DNA of 13,869 nucleotides from an uncultured Sphingomonas sp. (GTDB taxonomy: Bacteria > Pseudomonadota > Alphaproteobacteria > Sphingomonadales > Sphingomonadaceae): the NCBI GenBank assembly GCA_946482655.1, contig CAMLSA010000089.1:1-13869 (forward strand), given 5' to 3'. Shown one piece after another: positions 6,178 to 13,120 of this stretch. How positions within the stretch are numbered: position 1 is the stretch's first letter; the number at the start of each line of letters is the position of its first letter. The translations under genes and the position numbers were made by a program. A model generated the notes under the pieces. It saw only the letters and a list, made by a program, of their open reading frames with translations, was not told the origin of the DNA and made no database searches.

Positions 6178-7869
6178 TCACTCCGCTAAACCCCATTCGG
6201 CCGTGTTGTAGGCCGGACCAAGTTGGTTCGGATTGTCGCGCAGGTTGAGGATCGCTTCCTTGTAGATCAGCGCCGTCGGCAACTGATAGATCGGGAATAG
6301 CGCCGCGTAATCCATCGCGAGCTCGTCGGCCTCGGACAGGATTGCGGCAGATTCCTCTATTGACGAGGCTGCCGCAGCCTTGCCGATGATCTCCTCGATT
6401 TTCGGATCATTGAAGCCGAAATAGTTCTGACGGGTATCCCTGAGGAAAATCTGCCCCGCCTTCACCGCGGGAAAGACCTGCTGCGAGAAATAGTTGAGGT
6501 GAAGGTCGAAATTGCCGCTCAGGAGATAGTCGGCGGTGGCGTTCGGGCCGGTCAACAAATCCGTCTTGAGGCCGAGCGGGGCGATATAGCCTGTGATCAG
6601 TCGTGCCATGTCGTTGGCCGCCGGATAGCCGGGCGGAAAGCTAAGCCGAAGCGTGGATACAGGCTTGCCGGAGGGATCCAGCAGACTGCCTCCGCTGAGC
6701 TTGTAGCCCGCCTCGGAGAGGATCCCCTTCGCCTTCTCCACGTCCCCCGTACCGTAGCCGCGCGCTCCCCTGCGGTCGGCATAACCTGCCTGGTTGGGCA
6801 GGAACATCACGCTGCCCATATGGGGCCAGTTGCGCAAATACGGATCAGCGGTCTTGGCCTTCAGGTCACCGGCGTCAATAGCCGTCAGAACCGCCTTGCG
6901 CAGCGCGATGTCGGACATCGGGCCGGCTTTGGAGTTGAGGCCCATGAAATACCAGTTGGCGGACGGATTCATCTGGAAATCGATGCCGAGATAATCGAGG
7001 CCCGCCGCCTGCTCGACCATGTCCTGGGTGGCGCCCTGCGGATAGATCACATCGACCTCGCCGTTTTCGAGCGCCGTCAGCTGCTGAGTTGAATCGGTGA
7101 TGATCCGGAATTTCAGCTTGTCCAGATAAGGCCCTTTTTCGCCATACCATTTCGGATTTGGCACAAGCGTGACGAGTTGCCCCGGATCGAACGACTCGAC
7201 CATGTAGGGTCCGCCCGACCAGGCCGGCACCTCATTGGAGAGGAAGTTGTTGTAGCTCTCCGCGATGTCGCCGTGCTTCTCGGCTAGATGAGCCGGATAG
7301 AGGAACATGAAAAGTCCTTGCCAGCCCAGGAACGGCTCGCTGAATGTCGCCGTCACGACTTTTCCGGTCTCGTCCTGCTCGAGCGTTTCGATGAAGTCGT
7401 GGCCATAGCTCGCATTGATCAGGCATTCCGGGCAGTCGCGGCGGTTTTGCGTCTTCCAGAAATAGATGAAGTCGTCGCCCGTTATCGGGACGCCGTCGCT
7501 CCACACCGCATCTTCCCTGATCCTGTAGACCACGGTTTGGGGATCGGTCGATGTAAGCTCGGCGCTCTCCAGGAGGTCGGTGTTCATCTTCAGGGTGAAG
7601 TCCGGCTGCACCATGAAAGCCGACGGAACGATTGGCAGCGTTACCGTGCGGACCACGGCGTTGTTGCCGAGGGCCGAGGTGACGTTCCAGTTGGTGATGT
7701 CGCGCGTGACTGCGAAGGTAACCTCACCGCCCTTTCCGGGCGTGCCCGAATTGACGGTCGTGATCAACTCCCCGGTGACCAAATTGTCCTGAGCAAGGAC
7801 AGCGGTCGGCGCCGTCAACACTACCAATGCAGATAGAATTGTTGTTAGACCATGTAGTCGGATGTTCAT
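6178..7869 (-). CDS. periplasmic substrate-binding protein of a peptide/nickel/opine-type ABC importer (SBP_bac_5)
   Basis: This 563-aa secreted binding protein delivers the substrate to the permease pair. Residues 1-26 are a signal peptide (IRLHGL, a hydrophobic ILSALVVLTAPTA core, then AVLA before QDN). There is no lipobox cysteine, so it should be free in the periplasm. The mature part carries DppA/OppA family features: a conserved VYRIREDAVWSDGVPITGDD segment, FSEPFLGWQ, LRKAVLTAIDAG, and a GYKL repeat-like region before the last domain. The length is normal for cluster C binding proteins. ATG at 7869 has GGGAG six bases upstream. It is the first gene of the transporter block, behind a 279-base regulatory gap. 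The ligand could be a peptide, a metal chelate, an opine or an aminopolycarboxylate; the EDTA-binding EppA proteins belong to this family. Confidence 0.92.
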   Translation of the reverse strand: MNIRLHGLTTILSALVVLTAPTAVLAQDNLVTGELITTVNSGTPGKGGEVTFAVTRDITNWNVTSALGNNAVVRTVTLPIVPSAFMVQPDFTLKMNTDLLESAELTSTDPQTVVYRIREDAVWSDGVPITGDDFIYFWKTQNRRDCPECLINASYGHDFIETLEQDETGKVVTATFSEPFLGWQGLFMFLYPAHLAEKHGDIAESYNNFLSNEVPAWSGGPYMVESFDPGQLVTLVPNPKWYGEKGPYLDKLKFRIITDSTQQLTALENGEVDVIYPQGATQDMVEQAAGLDYLGIDFQMNPSANWYFMGLNSKAGPMSDIALRKAVLTAIDAGDLKAKTADPYLRNWPHMGSVMFLPNQAGYADRRGARGYGTGDVEKAKGILSEAGYKLSGGSLLDPSGKPVSTLRLSFPPGYPAANDMARLITGYIAPLGLKTDLLTGPNATADYLLSGNFDLHLNYFSQQVFPAVKAGQIFLRDTRQNYFGFNDPKIEEIIGKAAAASSIEESAAILSEADELAMDYAALFPIYQLPTALIYKEAILNLRDNPNQLGPAYNTAEWGLAE

Positions 7870-7928
7870 GTATTACTCCCATCCATACGAGTACATATTT
7901 CTATTAACCCGATGCAAATCGGACCCGA

Positions 7929-7959
7929 ATTGAGATTTTTTGTTGTACGACTTCTCAAT
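7929..7959. promoter_or_regulatory. inverted repeat upstream of the binding-protein gene (ATTGAGA/TCTCAAT)
   Basis: Seven-base perfect arms at 7929-7935 and 7953-7959 enclose 17 bases. The enclosed GTTGTACGAC is itself symmetric apart from one mismatched pair (GT-GTAC-AC). The inner part resembles short GntR-type sites. It could be an operator. No T-run follows, so a terminator reading is weaker. Confidence 0.35.
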
Positions 7960-7985
7960 ACCGGATCACGACTGCGAGTGTTCCC

Positions 7986-8009
7986 CGTATTGTTTTTCAA
8001 CACAATACG
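7986..8009. promoter_or_regulatory. perfect 8-bp inverted repeat, candidate operator (CGTATTGT-N8-ACAATACG)
   Basis: Left arm 7986-7993 and right arm 8002-8009 are perfect complements with an 8-base spacer, in the AT-rich core of the gap upstream of the transporter operon. The arm-to-arm distance suits a dimeric regulator (GntR, IclR or similar). A transcript hairpin is possible, but there is no terminator-like T-tract. The binding protein is unknown. Confidence 0.4.
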
Positions 8010-8148
8010 TTCTTCGCTGCGTTTTTACTGTTGCTTGTTTTGCAGCACGGCAAGCAGAGTTTCGTGAGATGACCGCCCTGTCAATGGAGCCACGGCTGGA
8101 TTCCCGCATCGTAGGACCAGGCAGCCATTGACCGGCGGACCCGGATTC

Positions 8149-8499
8149 CTACGCAGTCTTGGCTGCGGACACGACCACCTCGATCAGGACGTTTTCGCCG
8201 AGGTCAGCGACGCCGATGGTCGCACGGGTGGGCAAAAGCTCACCGGGCAGCCATTCGAGCCAGGCCTCGTTCATTCCTTCCTTCTGCGAGAAATCGGAGA
8301 TGTAGATCATCGCCGTGAGCAGATGCGCCTTTGAGGAGCCCACCTTTTGCAGCAGTTCGTCGATCTTGCGGCAGATCTGCTGTGTCTGGCCCTTCATGTC
8401 GACGCTCAGGTCATCGGCAATAAGGCCGCCAAAATAGAGCACCCTGTTGTGCTCGACCACCCGATGGTTGATGCGTGTCTGCATGTGACGCTTGATCAT
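8149..8499 (-). CDS. RidA/YjgF/UK114-family protein (imine/enamine deaminase)
   Basis: At 116 aa, this is the normal length for the family, whose members hydrolyse reactive imines and enamines to a carbonyl compound and ammonia or amine. The key Arg of the active site is in PTRATIGV (Arg92 from this start), and the Glu of the C-terminal IEVVV strand is present (Glu107). GQTQQICRKIDELL and TAMIYISDF match the family's central helix and strand. An ATG at 8514 is also in frame, but the ATG at 8499 has AAGGAG six bases upstream, whereas 8514 has no ribosome binding site. It follows the alpha oxidase subunit by 59 bases on the same strand, which suggests it handles the imine made by that enzyme. 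The exact RidA subfamily is not assigned. Confidence 0.88.
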   Translation of the reverse strand: MIKRHMQTRINHRVVEHNRVLYFGGLIADDLSVDMKGQTQQICRKIDELLQKVGSSKAHLLTAMIYISDFSQKEGMNEAWLEWLPGELLPTRATIGVADLGENVLIEVVVSAAKTA

Positions 8500-8558
8500 A
8501 ACCTTCTCCTTCATTGTTCGCTGGTGTTGATGGAAATTGCAGATTCAGCAGCACGGCC

Positions 8559-9944
8559 CTAGTCCAGGGGCTGGCCCTCCGCAGCCGGCGCCAGGCCCGC
8601 TATCTCGGCTACGGAGAGTGGCTTAAGCGGGGGGCGGATGCGGTAGTACCCAACAGCATCCTGCGGGGTCCGGCGCGCCGCTGCGATGACTTCCGTGACC
8701 ACGGGGCCGCAGATGCGGCCTTGGCACGGCCCCATGCCGCACCGCAGGAAGGCCTTCGCCTGATTTGGCCCGGGCGCCCCAAGCGCCACGGCTTCGCGGA
8801 TCTGTCCGGCGGTTACTTCTTCACAGCGGCACACGAGCGTATCATCCGCGGGCACAAGCACTTCATCGGACGGCGCATAGAGCGCCTCCAGGAAGGGGCG
8901 GATCGCCCGATCGCGCGCGAGCCGCGCCATTACGGACCGGGCTTCGCCCGTAGTAGCCTTGCCCGCCCTGGCGGCGATGCGCAGGGCCGCGAGCCTCCCT
9001 CCGAGAGCGGCGGAAACGGCGCCGCCGATTCCTGCTCCGTCGCCGGCGACGTAGACATTCTGGATTCTCGTTTCGCCGAACGGATCCAGCCTAGGCACGA
9101 AACAGCGCTGACTTGCGCTCCAATCCTGCTCGCAACCGAGGAGGCGCGTGATCTGCTGGTTGGGTATCACGCCCTGGTGCAGGCCCACGGTGCCCGCCGA
9201 AATGCGATGGCGCTGGCCTTTGATCGTGAAGCTGACGGCTTCCGCCGCCTCGCGGCCCTCGATCGCAACCGCCTGCGCATGGCGATAGACCGGCACGCCC
9301 GCGCGGGCGAGCTGCCGGATCATGGCCAAGCCTTTCCTCAGATAGGCCGGAGCGCGCAACGCCCCGAAGAGATGCGGCAGCGCCCGGCGGAGCGCGCCAG
9401 GCGCTGTGGTCTCGACGACCGCTCTGGGAGGCGATCCAGCCTCCGTCATTTGCTGTGCCACCAGGAAAAGGAGAGGGCCACAGCCGACCAATACCGTATC
9501 GTCACTGACGAGCTCGTGCGCCTTAAGCAGGATCTGCAACGCGCCGGCCGTCATCACGCCCGGCAGAGTCCAGCCCGGCAAAGGCGTGGCGCGCTCCATG
9601 GCACCCGTGGCTATGATCACCGATCCCGCAGTGACTTCGCCACTGCCAGTCGCGCCGCTGTAGTTGATACGGAGCGACGCATCGACATTCCAGACAATCG
9701 TGCCTGGCATGTAGACCGCGGAACTCGTCCTGAAAGCCTCGGCAAGAGCTCTACCCCTGGCATAATCTTCACCCATCAGCGCCAGCCGCCCCGCATCCGC
9801 CCGCTCGATGGCGCGATAGATCTGCCCGCCAGGCGCGTCCTGCTCATCGAAGACGACTACGGAAAAGCCGGCGCGAGATGCCTCCACCGCCGCGGCCATA
9901 CCCGCGGGGCCGGCGCCGATTATCGCGACATCATATGCGCTCAT
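8559..9944 (-). CDS. alpha subunit of a heterotrimeric FAD/[2Fe-2S] amine oxidase/dehydrogenase (OoxA/HcnB-like)
   Basis: This 461-aa protein has an N-terminal FAD dinucleotide fold (GAGPAG, residues 10-15), ATGAMERATPLPGW (112-125, typical of this family), a second nucleotide fold (VGCGPL, 153-158) and GDGAGIGG (301-308). At its C terminus is a BFD-like [2Fe-2S] module with Cys372, Cys374, Cys402 and Cys407 in CxC-x27-CxxxxC, inside the hallmark GMGPCQGRICGP. This layout matches opine oxidase subunit A, HcnB of hydrogen cyanide synthase, and the alpha subunit of D-hydroxyproline dehydrogenase. It would carry electrons from the beta subunit's FAD through Fe-S centres. Its ATG overlaps the stop of the small-subunit gene by 4 bp (ATGA), and RidA follows. 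The substrate class (N-substituted amino acid, opine, cyclic amino acid or glycine) remains open. Confidence 0.9.
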   Translation of the reverse strand: MSAYDVAIIGAGPAGMAAAVEASRAGFSVVVFDEQDAPGGQIYRAIERADAGRLALMGEDYARGRALAEAFRTSSAVYMPGTIVWNVDASLRINYSGATGSGEVTAGSVIIATGAMERATPLPGWTLPGVMTAGALQILLKAHELVSDDTVLVGCGPLLFLVAQQMTEAGSPPRAVVETTAPGALRRALPHLFGALRAPAYLRKGLAMIRQLARAGVPVYRHAQAVAIEGREAAEAVSFTIKGQRHRISAGTVGLHQGVIPNQQITRLLGCEQDWSASQRCFVPRLDPFGETRIQNVYVAGDGAGIGGAVSAALGGRLAALRIAARAGKATTGEARSVMARLARDRAIRPFLEALYAPSDEVLVPADDTLVCRCEEVTAGQIREAVALGAPGPNQAKAFLRCGMGPCQGRICGPVVTEVIAAARRTPQDAVGYYRIRPPLKPLSVAEIAGLAPAAEGQPLD

Positions 9945-10240
9945 GTGCTTCCCACCCGCGCCGCGCCGCGCTGGCGGCGCACCCGCATACCTGGCAGCAC
10001 CTTCACCATGCAGGCCTGCCGGTTAGGGATCCCGTCGATCTCGACCAGGCATTCGAAGCACACGCCCATGAGGCAGAAGGGCCCGCGTTCGGACGCTGAA
10101 ACCGCTGTGCTGCGCAGGACCCTTTCGCCGGCAAGCAGCAGCGCGGCCGCCACGGTATCGCCGTCCTCCGCCTCGAGTCTGTGCCCTTCGAAATCGAAAG
10201 AGAGCCTTGCCTTACGCGACGTCGCGATGCGCTTGAACAT
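9941..10240 (-). CDS. small ferredoxin-like [2Fe-2S] subunit of the heterotrimeric oxidase (HcnA/gamma type)
   Basis: This 99-aa protein has four cysteines at 56, 61, 64 and 77 (Cx4Cx2Cx12C), within GPFCLMGVCFECLVEIDG and NRQACM. This is the plant-type 2Fe-2S pattern (Fer2_4) seen in HcnA, in the N terminus of sarcosine oxidase alpha, and in the small subunit of opine and D-hydroxyproline dehydrogenases. The open frame begins at 10279, but the ATG at 10240 is preceded by GGGAGG four bases upstream, and the extra upstream residues are not conserved-looking. It overlaps the beta gene's 3' end by 29 bp and the alpha gene by 4 bp, so all three are translationally linked. Its role would be electron transfer between subunits. 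Confidence 0.88.
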   Translation of the reverse strand: MFKRIATSRKARLSFDFEGHRLEAEDGDTVAAALLLAGERVLRSTAVSASERGPFCLMGVCFECLVEIDGIPNRQACMVKVLPGMRVRRQRGAARVGST

Positions 10241-11342
10241 CAAACCTCCCTGCGCTGAAGGCGGCGAATTCTTCATCAAGGCGGCCGCGCGCGATCATCG
10301 GCGCGAGCGCCAGCGCATGAGCGCCTGCCAGAGTGACGCCGGAATGGCAGTTCACCACGAAGGCGCCCGGATGAGTCCGCGATTGCTCGTAGATGGGAAA
10401 CCCGTCGCCGGACATGACGCGGAGCGCGGCCCAGGCCCGCACGACCTGCAGCTTTCTGAGAAATGGAAAGGTGCGGGCGGCGCGTCTGGCAATCTCCGCC
10501 ATGACGTTTGGCCGCGACGCGGTATCGAAGCCCGAGTCTTCGTAGCTGTCTCCCATGAGGAATGTGCCTTCCTCCGTCTGGCGAACGAAGGCGGTTGGCA
10601 TAGGCAGGACCGTCGCTGCGCGCTCCGTGACAAGAATCTGCCCCTTGAGCGGAGAGACCGGCGCGCTGAGCCCCACCATTGGCGCGAGCGCGCGGTTAGC
10701 AAGGCCAGCGGCGAGCACCACTCTCTCCGCCGCGAACACCCCGGCGGCGGTCGTGACGCGATAACCCGAGCCGTCCCTTGCTATCGCGGTCACACGGGCG
10801 TCGGCATGATAGCGTCCGCGCCCTTGCAGGAGCCCAGCATGCAGCGCTCGCAAGAGGTGAAGCGGGCTCGCATGGCCGTCGTGCGGGGACCACGAGCCGC
10901 CAATGACTGCTTCACCCAAGCCGGGAAGCATCTCGGCAAGCTCGCGGCGGTCGAGGACCCTTGCTTCATAGCGCTCCGGCCCATGCACTTGCCGCATCCG
11001 TTCGATGAGATTGGTACGGGCCTGCAGTTCCTCCTCAGAAAGGCAGGTATGCACTCCTCCAGCCTTGTAATAATGCGGCGATACGCCGGTCTCCCCGGCG
11101 AGCTCTCCGGCGAATTCCGGCCAGAGGTCGGCCGAGCGGCGTGTCCAACGCGCATATTCGGACATGCCGTCGCCTTTCGACTGCACCCACACGAGCCCGA
11201 AATTGCCGCGGGACGCCCGAAAAGCCACATCCCCCTCGTCGAGGACGATGACGCCTTGCCCGATTTTCGCCAGCCCGTAGCTTATGGCGGCGCCAACCAA
11301 GCCGCCCCCGACGACGATCGTATCGGCATGCTGAACCGCCAT
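10212..11342 (-). CDS. beta subunit, FAD-dependent amino-acid/amine oxidase (DAO/DadA fold; OoxB/HcnC-like)
   Basis: This 376-aa protein of the D-amino-acid oxidase fold is the subunit that would oxidise the substrate's C-N bond to an imine. Visible marks are the FAD motif VGGGLVGAA (11-19) with the adenosine-ribose Glu at 36 (VIVLDEGD), the DGHASP segment (about 159-164), an AAGLANRAL FAD-contact region, and the C-terminal CHSGVTLAGAHALAL closure typical of OoxB, HcnC and glycine oxidase-type enzymes. Length is normal. The ATG at 11342 has GGAGG ten bases upstream, slightly long. It is the first gene of the oxidase operon and diverges from the MATE gene. The 55-bp segment repeated at the left edge of the window lies within it (residues 127-145), but this copy is intact. 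Confidence 0.9.
   Translation of the reverse strand: MAVQHADTIVVGGGLVGAAISYGLAKIGQGVIVLDEGDVAFRASRGNFGLVWVQSKGDGMSEYARWTRRSADLWPEFAGELAGETGVSPHYYKAGGVHTCLSEEELQARTNLIERMRQVHGPERYEARVLDRRELAEMLPGLGEAVIGGSWSPHDGHASPLHLLRALHAGLLQGRGRYHADARVTAIARDGSGYRVTTAAGVFAAERVVLAAGLANRALAPMVGLSAPVSPLKGQILVTERAATVLPMPTAFVRQTEEGTFLMGDSYEDSGFDTASRPNVMAEIARRAARTFPFLRKLQVVRAWAALRVMSGDGFPIYEQSRTHPGAFVVNCHSGVTLAGAHALALAPMIARGRLDEEFAAFSAGRFDVQAHRDVA
10909..10963. repeat. 55-bp direct repeat, right copy (native position inside the oxidase beta gene)
   Basis: It is identical to bases 1-55. Here the sequence is in frame within an intact oxidase gene, so this is the native location and the copy at 1-55 is the displaced one. 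The identity ends exactly at 10963. Confidence 0.95.
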
Positions 11343-11609
11343 GCTGAAGCCACCTCCGCTGGCACCGGCCGGTTGGCACGGCGCATGTCAGAAACCGGCT
11401 AAACTCAATCAACAGCGCAGTCGATAGCGCGCTGCAAGGATTCCCGCGATGCGGGAGCAGATCGCGCCGCCTTCGACACACCGTGCAAAGTGGTCCAATC
11501 CTGAGTGAATGGGCAGAACGGCAGCGAGTGCGACTGATCGTATGACCGCATCCTGCTGCGCTGGGTGCGGCAGGGTGCGCCCGTTCAAAAGAAGCGGGAG
11601 CGCCGCCCG
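11343..11609. promoter_or_regulatory. divergent intergenic region between the oxidase operon and the MATE gene
   Basis: These 267 bases without a convincing gene must hold the leftward promoter for the three-subunit oxidase and the rightward promoter for the efflux gene. The clearest structure is a hairpin-forming TCCCGC-GAT-GCGGGA at 11442-11456. A self-complementary AGCGCGCT lies at 11426-11433. I could not identify convincing -35/-10 boxes, since the region stays GC-rich. A frame open from 11565 into the MATE gene is not favoured as its start. Confidence 0.4.
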
Positions 11610-12986
11610 ATGACAATTGACCAGCCACGGCTTGACCAGGAATCTTCCCCTGGTTCGCAGATGCCTGCCACCACCGTTACCCATGGCCAGGTGCTGAAGA
11701 TTGCGTTGCCAATCACCCTGGCATCGATATCGACACCCCTGGTCGGCATCGTTGACACTGCAGTTGTCGGGCAGTTGGGGAACGAAGCCCTGATCGGCGG
11801 CATCGCTGCCGCCAACGTGATCATCAACCTCGTCTTCTTCACCTTCAACTTCCTGCGTTCCCCCACCACTGCCATGGTTTCGCAAGCGTTCGGGGCGGGA
11901 CACGGGATAGAGATGCTCGCGCATGCGCTCCGCGCCATATGCTTGGCTTTCGCGGCAGGCCTCATCGCAGTGGCGCTACAGTGGCCGATTGCCTATGCCG
12001 GCTTTTCCCTGCTCGGCGTCGGCGAGGATGTAAGGGCAGCCGGAATGGTCTATTTCGGCATCCGCGTCTGGTCAGCGCCGCTGCTGCTCGTCAATTATGC
12101 GCTGGTGGGCTGGCTCTTCGGCCAGGGCTCTTTCCTGCCGGGCCTTGCCCTCCAGGCAGTGCTCAACCTCGTCAACGCAATACTCAGTATCGCTTTCGTC
12201 CTCCATTTCGATTGGGGTGTTGCCGGCGCGGCGCTGGCGACGGTGGCCGCAGAGACGGCCACCGCTCTCGCCGGCGGCATTCTGATAGCGCGCGCTCTTC
12301 ATGGAAAGGCACGGGCAGTGCTTTCAGCCCTGCCGGACATGCGCCAACTGAAGCGGATACTCAGCATCAATGCAGACATTCTTCTGCGATCCATGATTCG
12401 CTTTTTCAGCATCGCTCTCTTCACGCGGGAGAGTGCCGCTTTTGGCACGGCGATGCTCGCAGCCAACGTCGTGCTGATGAACCTCTTCTATTTTTCCGGC
12501 GCGATGATCCAGGGGCTTGCCGTCGCCGCCCAGCACCTTGCCGGAAGGGCGGTGGGCGGGTGTGACCGCGTCATGTTCGAAACATCGGTAAACCTCTCCG
12601 TCTTCTGGAGCGTTGCGACGGGCTTTGCTGTGGCGGCGGTCTATCTCATCGTTCAAGACCCGATCATCGCGCTCATGACGGCAAGTCCTGATGTACGTGC
12701 GCTCGCTCACGCCTATTTTCACTGGGCGCTACTGACTGCCCCGCTCGGCAGTCTTGCCTTCGTCATGGATGGCGTCTTCATAGGTGCGACCTGGGCGCGC
12801 GACATCCGCAACATGATGCTCGTCGCTTCGGCCTGCTACCTGCTGCTCATCTTCACCCTTATCCCCTGGCTCGGCAACGATGGACTATGGATCGCCTTCC
12901 TCGCGTTCCTCGCCGTGCGCGGTTTCACGCTTCGTTGGCGCATGAACCGGCTGATGTCACGCACCTTTCCGCTCCCCTCCCGATAG
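11610..12986 (+). CDS. MATE-family multidrug/metabolite efflux transporter (DinF-like)
   Basis: This 458-aa membrane protein has about twelve predicted hydrophobic helices in two related halves. MATE features include KIALPITLASISTPLVGIVDTAVVGQLGN near the N terminus (helix 1 with the conserved P and D of DTAVVG), FLRSPTTAMVSQAFGAG between helices, and a second-half IQGLAVAAQHLAGRAVG segment, which resembles the DinF/NorM pattern. These proteins export organic cations or metabolites using Na+ or H+ gradients. The ATG at 11610 is preferred over the frame start at 11565 because GGGAG lies nine bases upstream and the longer N terminus looks non-conserved. It is transcribed away from the oxidase operon and may export the substrate, an intermediate or a by-product. 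Its link to the pathway is by position only. Confidence 0.88.
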   Translation: MTIDQPRLDQESSPGSQMPATTVTHGQVLKIALPITLASISTPLVGIVDTAVVGQLGNEALIGGIAAANVIINLVFFTFNFLRSPTTAMVSQAFGAGHGIEMLAHALRAICLAFAAGLIAVALQWPIAYAGFSLLGVGEDVRAAGMVYFGIRVWSAPLLLVNYALVGWLFGQGSFLPGLALQAVLNLVNAILSIAFVLHFDWGVAGAALATVAAETATALAGGILIARALHGKARAVLSALPDMRQLKRILSINADILLRSMIRFFSIALFTRESAAFGTAMLAANVVLMNLFYFSGAMIQGLAVAAQHLAGRAVGGCDRVMFETSVNLSVFWSVATGFAVAAVYLIVQDPIIALMTASPDVRALAHAYFHWALLTAPLGSLAFVMDGVFIGATWARDIRNMMLVASACYLLLIFTLIPWLGNDGLWIAFLAFLAVRGFTLRWRMNRLMSRTFPLPSR

Positions 12987-13038
12987 CCGTCAGCGGAAGC
13001 CCCCCGGCGGAATTTCTTTCTGTATGCAATTAAAAATA

Positions 13039-13067
13039 TTGATTTGAATGTAGAAGTGTACTTTACT
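13039..13067 (+). promoter_or_regulatory. weak candidate promoter for the IclR gene
   Basis: TTGATT (13039-13044) and TTTACT (13062-13067) are separated by 17 bp in the AT-rich 134-bp gap between the MATE and IclR genes, about 55 bp before the ATG. The -10 box is poor. A TGTATGC at 13021-13027 matches the outer half-site of the FMN reductase promoter palindrome (1058-1064). Confidence 0.25.
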
Positions 13068-13120
13068 GAGGTGGTACCGATACCCGAGAGTTGGAAGCAT
13101 TCTACGGAGGCATCGACGCG

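Larger units (their letters stand above)
7870..8148 (-). promoter_or_regulatory. leader/promoter region of the transporter-monooxygenase operon
   Basis: This 279-base gene-free stretch between the RidA gene and the binding-protein gene is much richer in A+T (7920-8040) than the flanking coding DNA. It holds two clear inverted repeats (7929-7959 and 7986-8009, listed separately) and a small 5-bp stem CCGAT/ATCGG at 7909-7922. I see no coding sequence or RNA gene. I could not settle on a single -35/-10 pair. By position it should contain the promoter for the importer and monooxygenase genes. Confidence 0.5.

Noticed and set aside
8110..8153. Possible terminator after the RidA gene (CGTAGGA/TCCTACG arms, 30-nt loop)
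   Set aside because: The arms are real, but the loop is long, one arm overlaps the stop codon and no T-run follows on the - strand, so I do not call it.
8514..11402. A 962-codon open frame on the + strand across the whole oxidase block
   Set aside because: It runs antisense over four genes with clear domain motifs and overlapping starts. Its translation is rich in Arg, His and Ala with no recognisable domain, typical of a shadow frame in GC-rich DNA.
11442..11456. Short hairpin TCCCGC-GAT-GCGGGA as an intrinsic terminator or RNA element
   Set aside because: It has only a 6-bp stem with no T-tract and lies between divergent genes where no terminator is needed. It is mentioned only as structure in the intergenic region.
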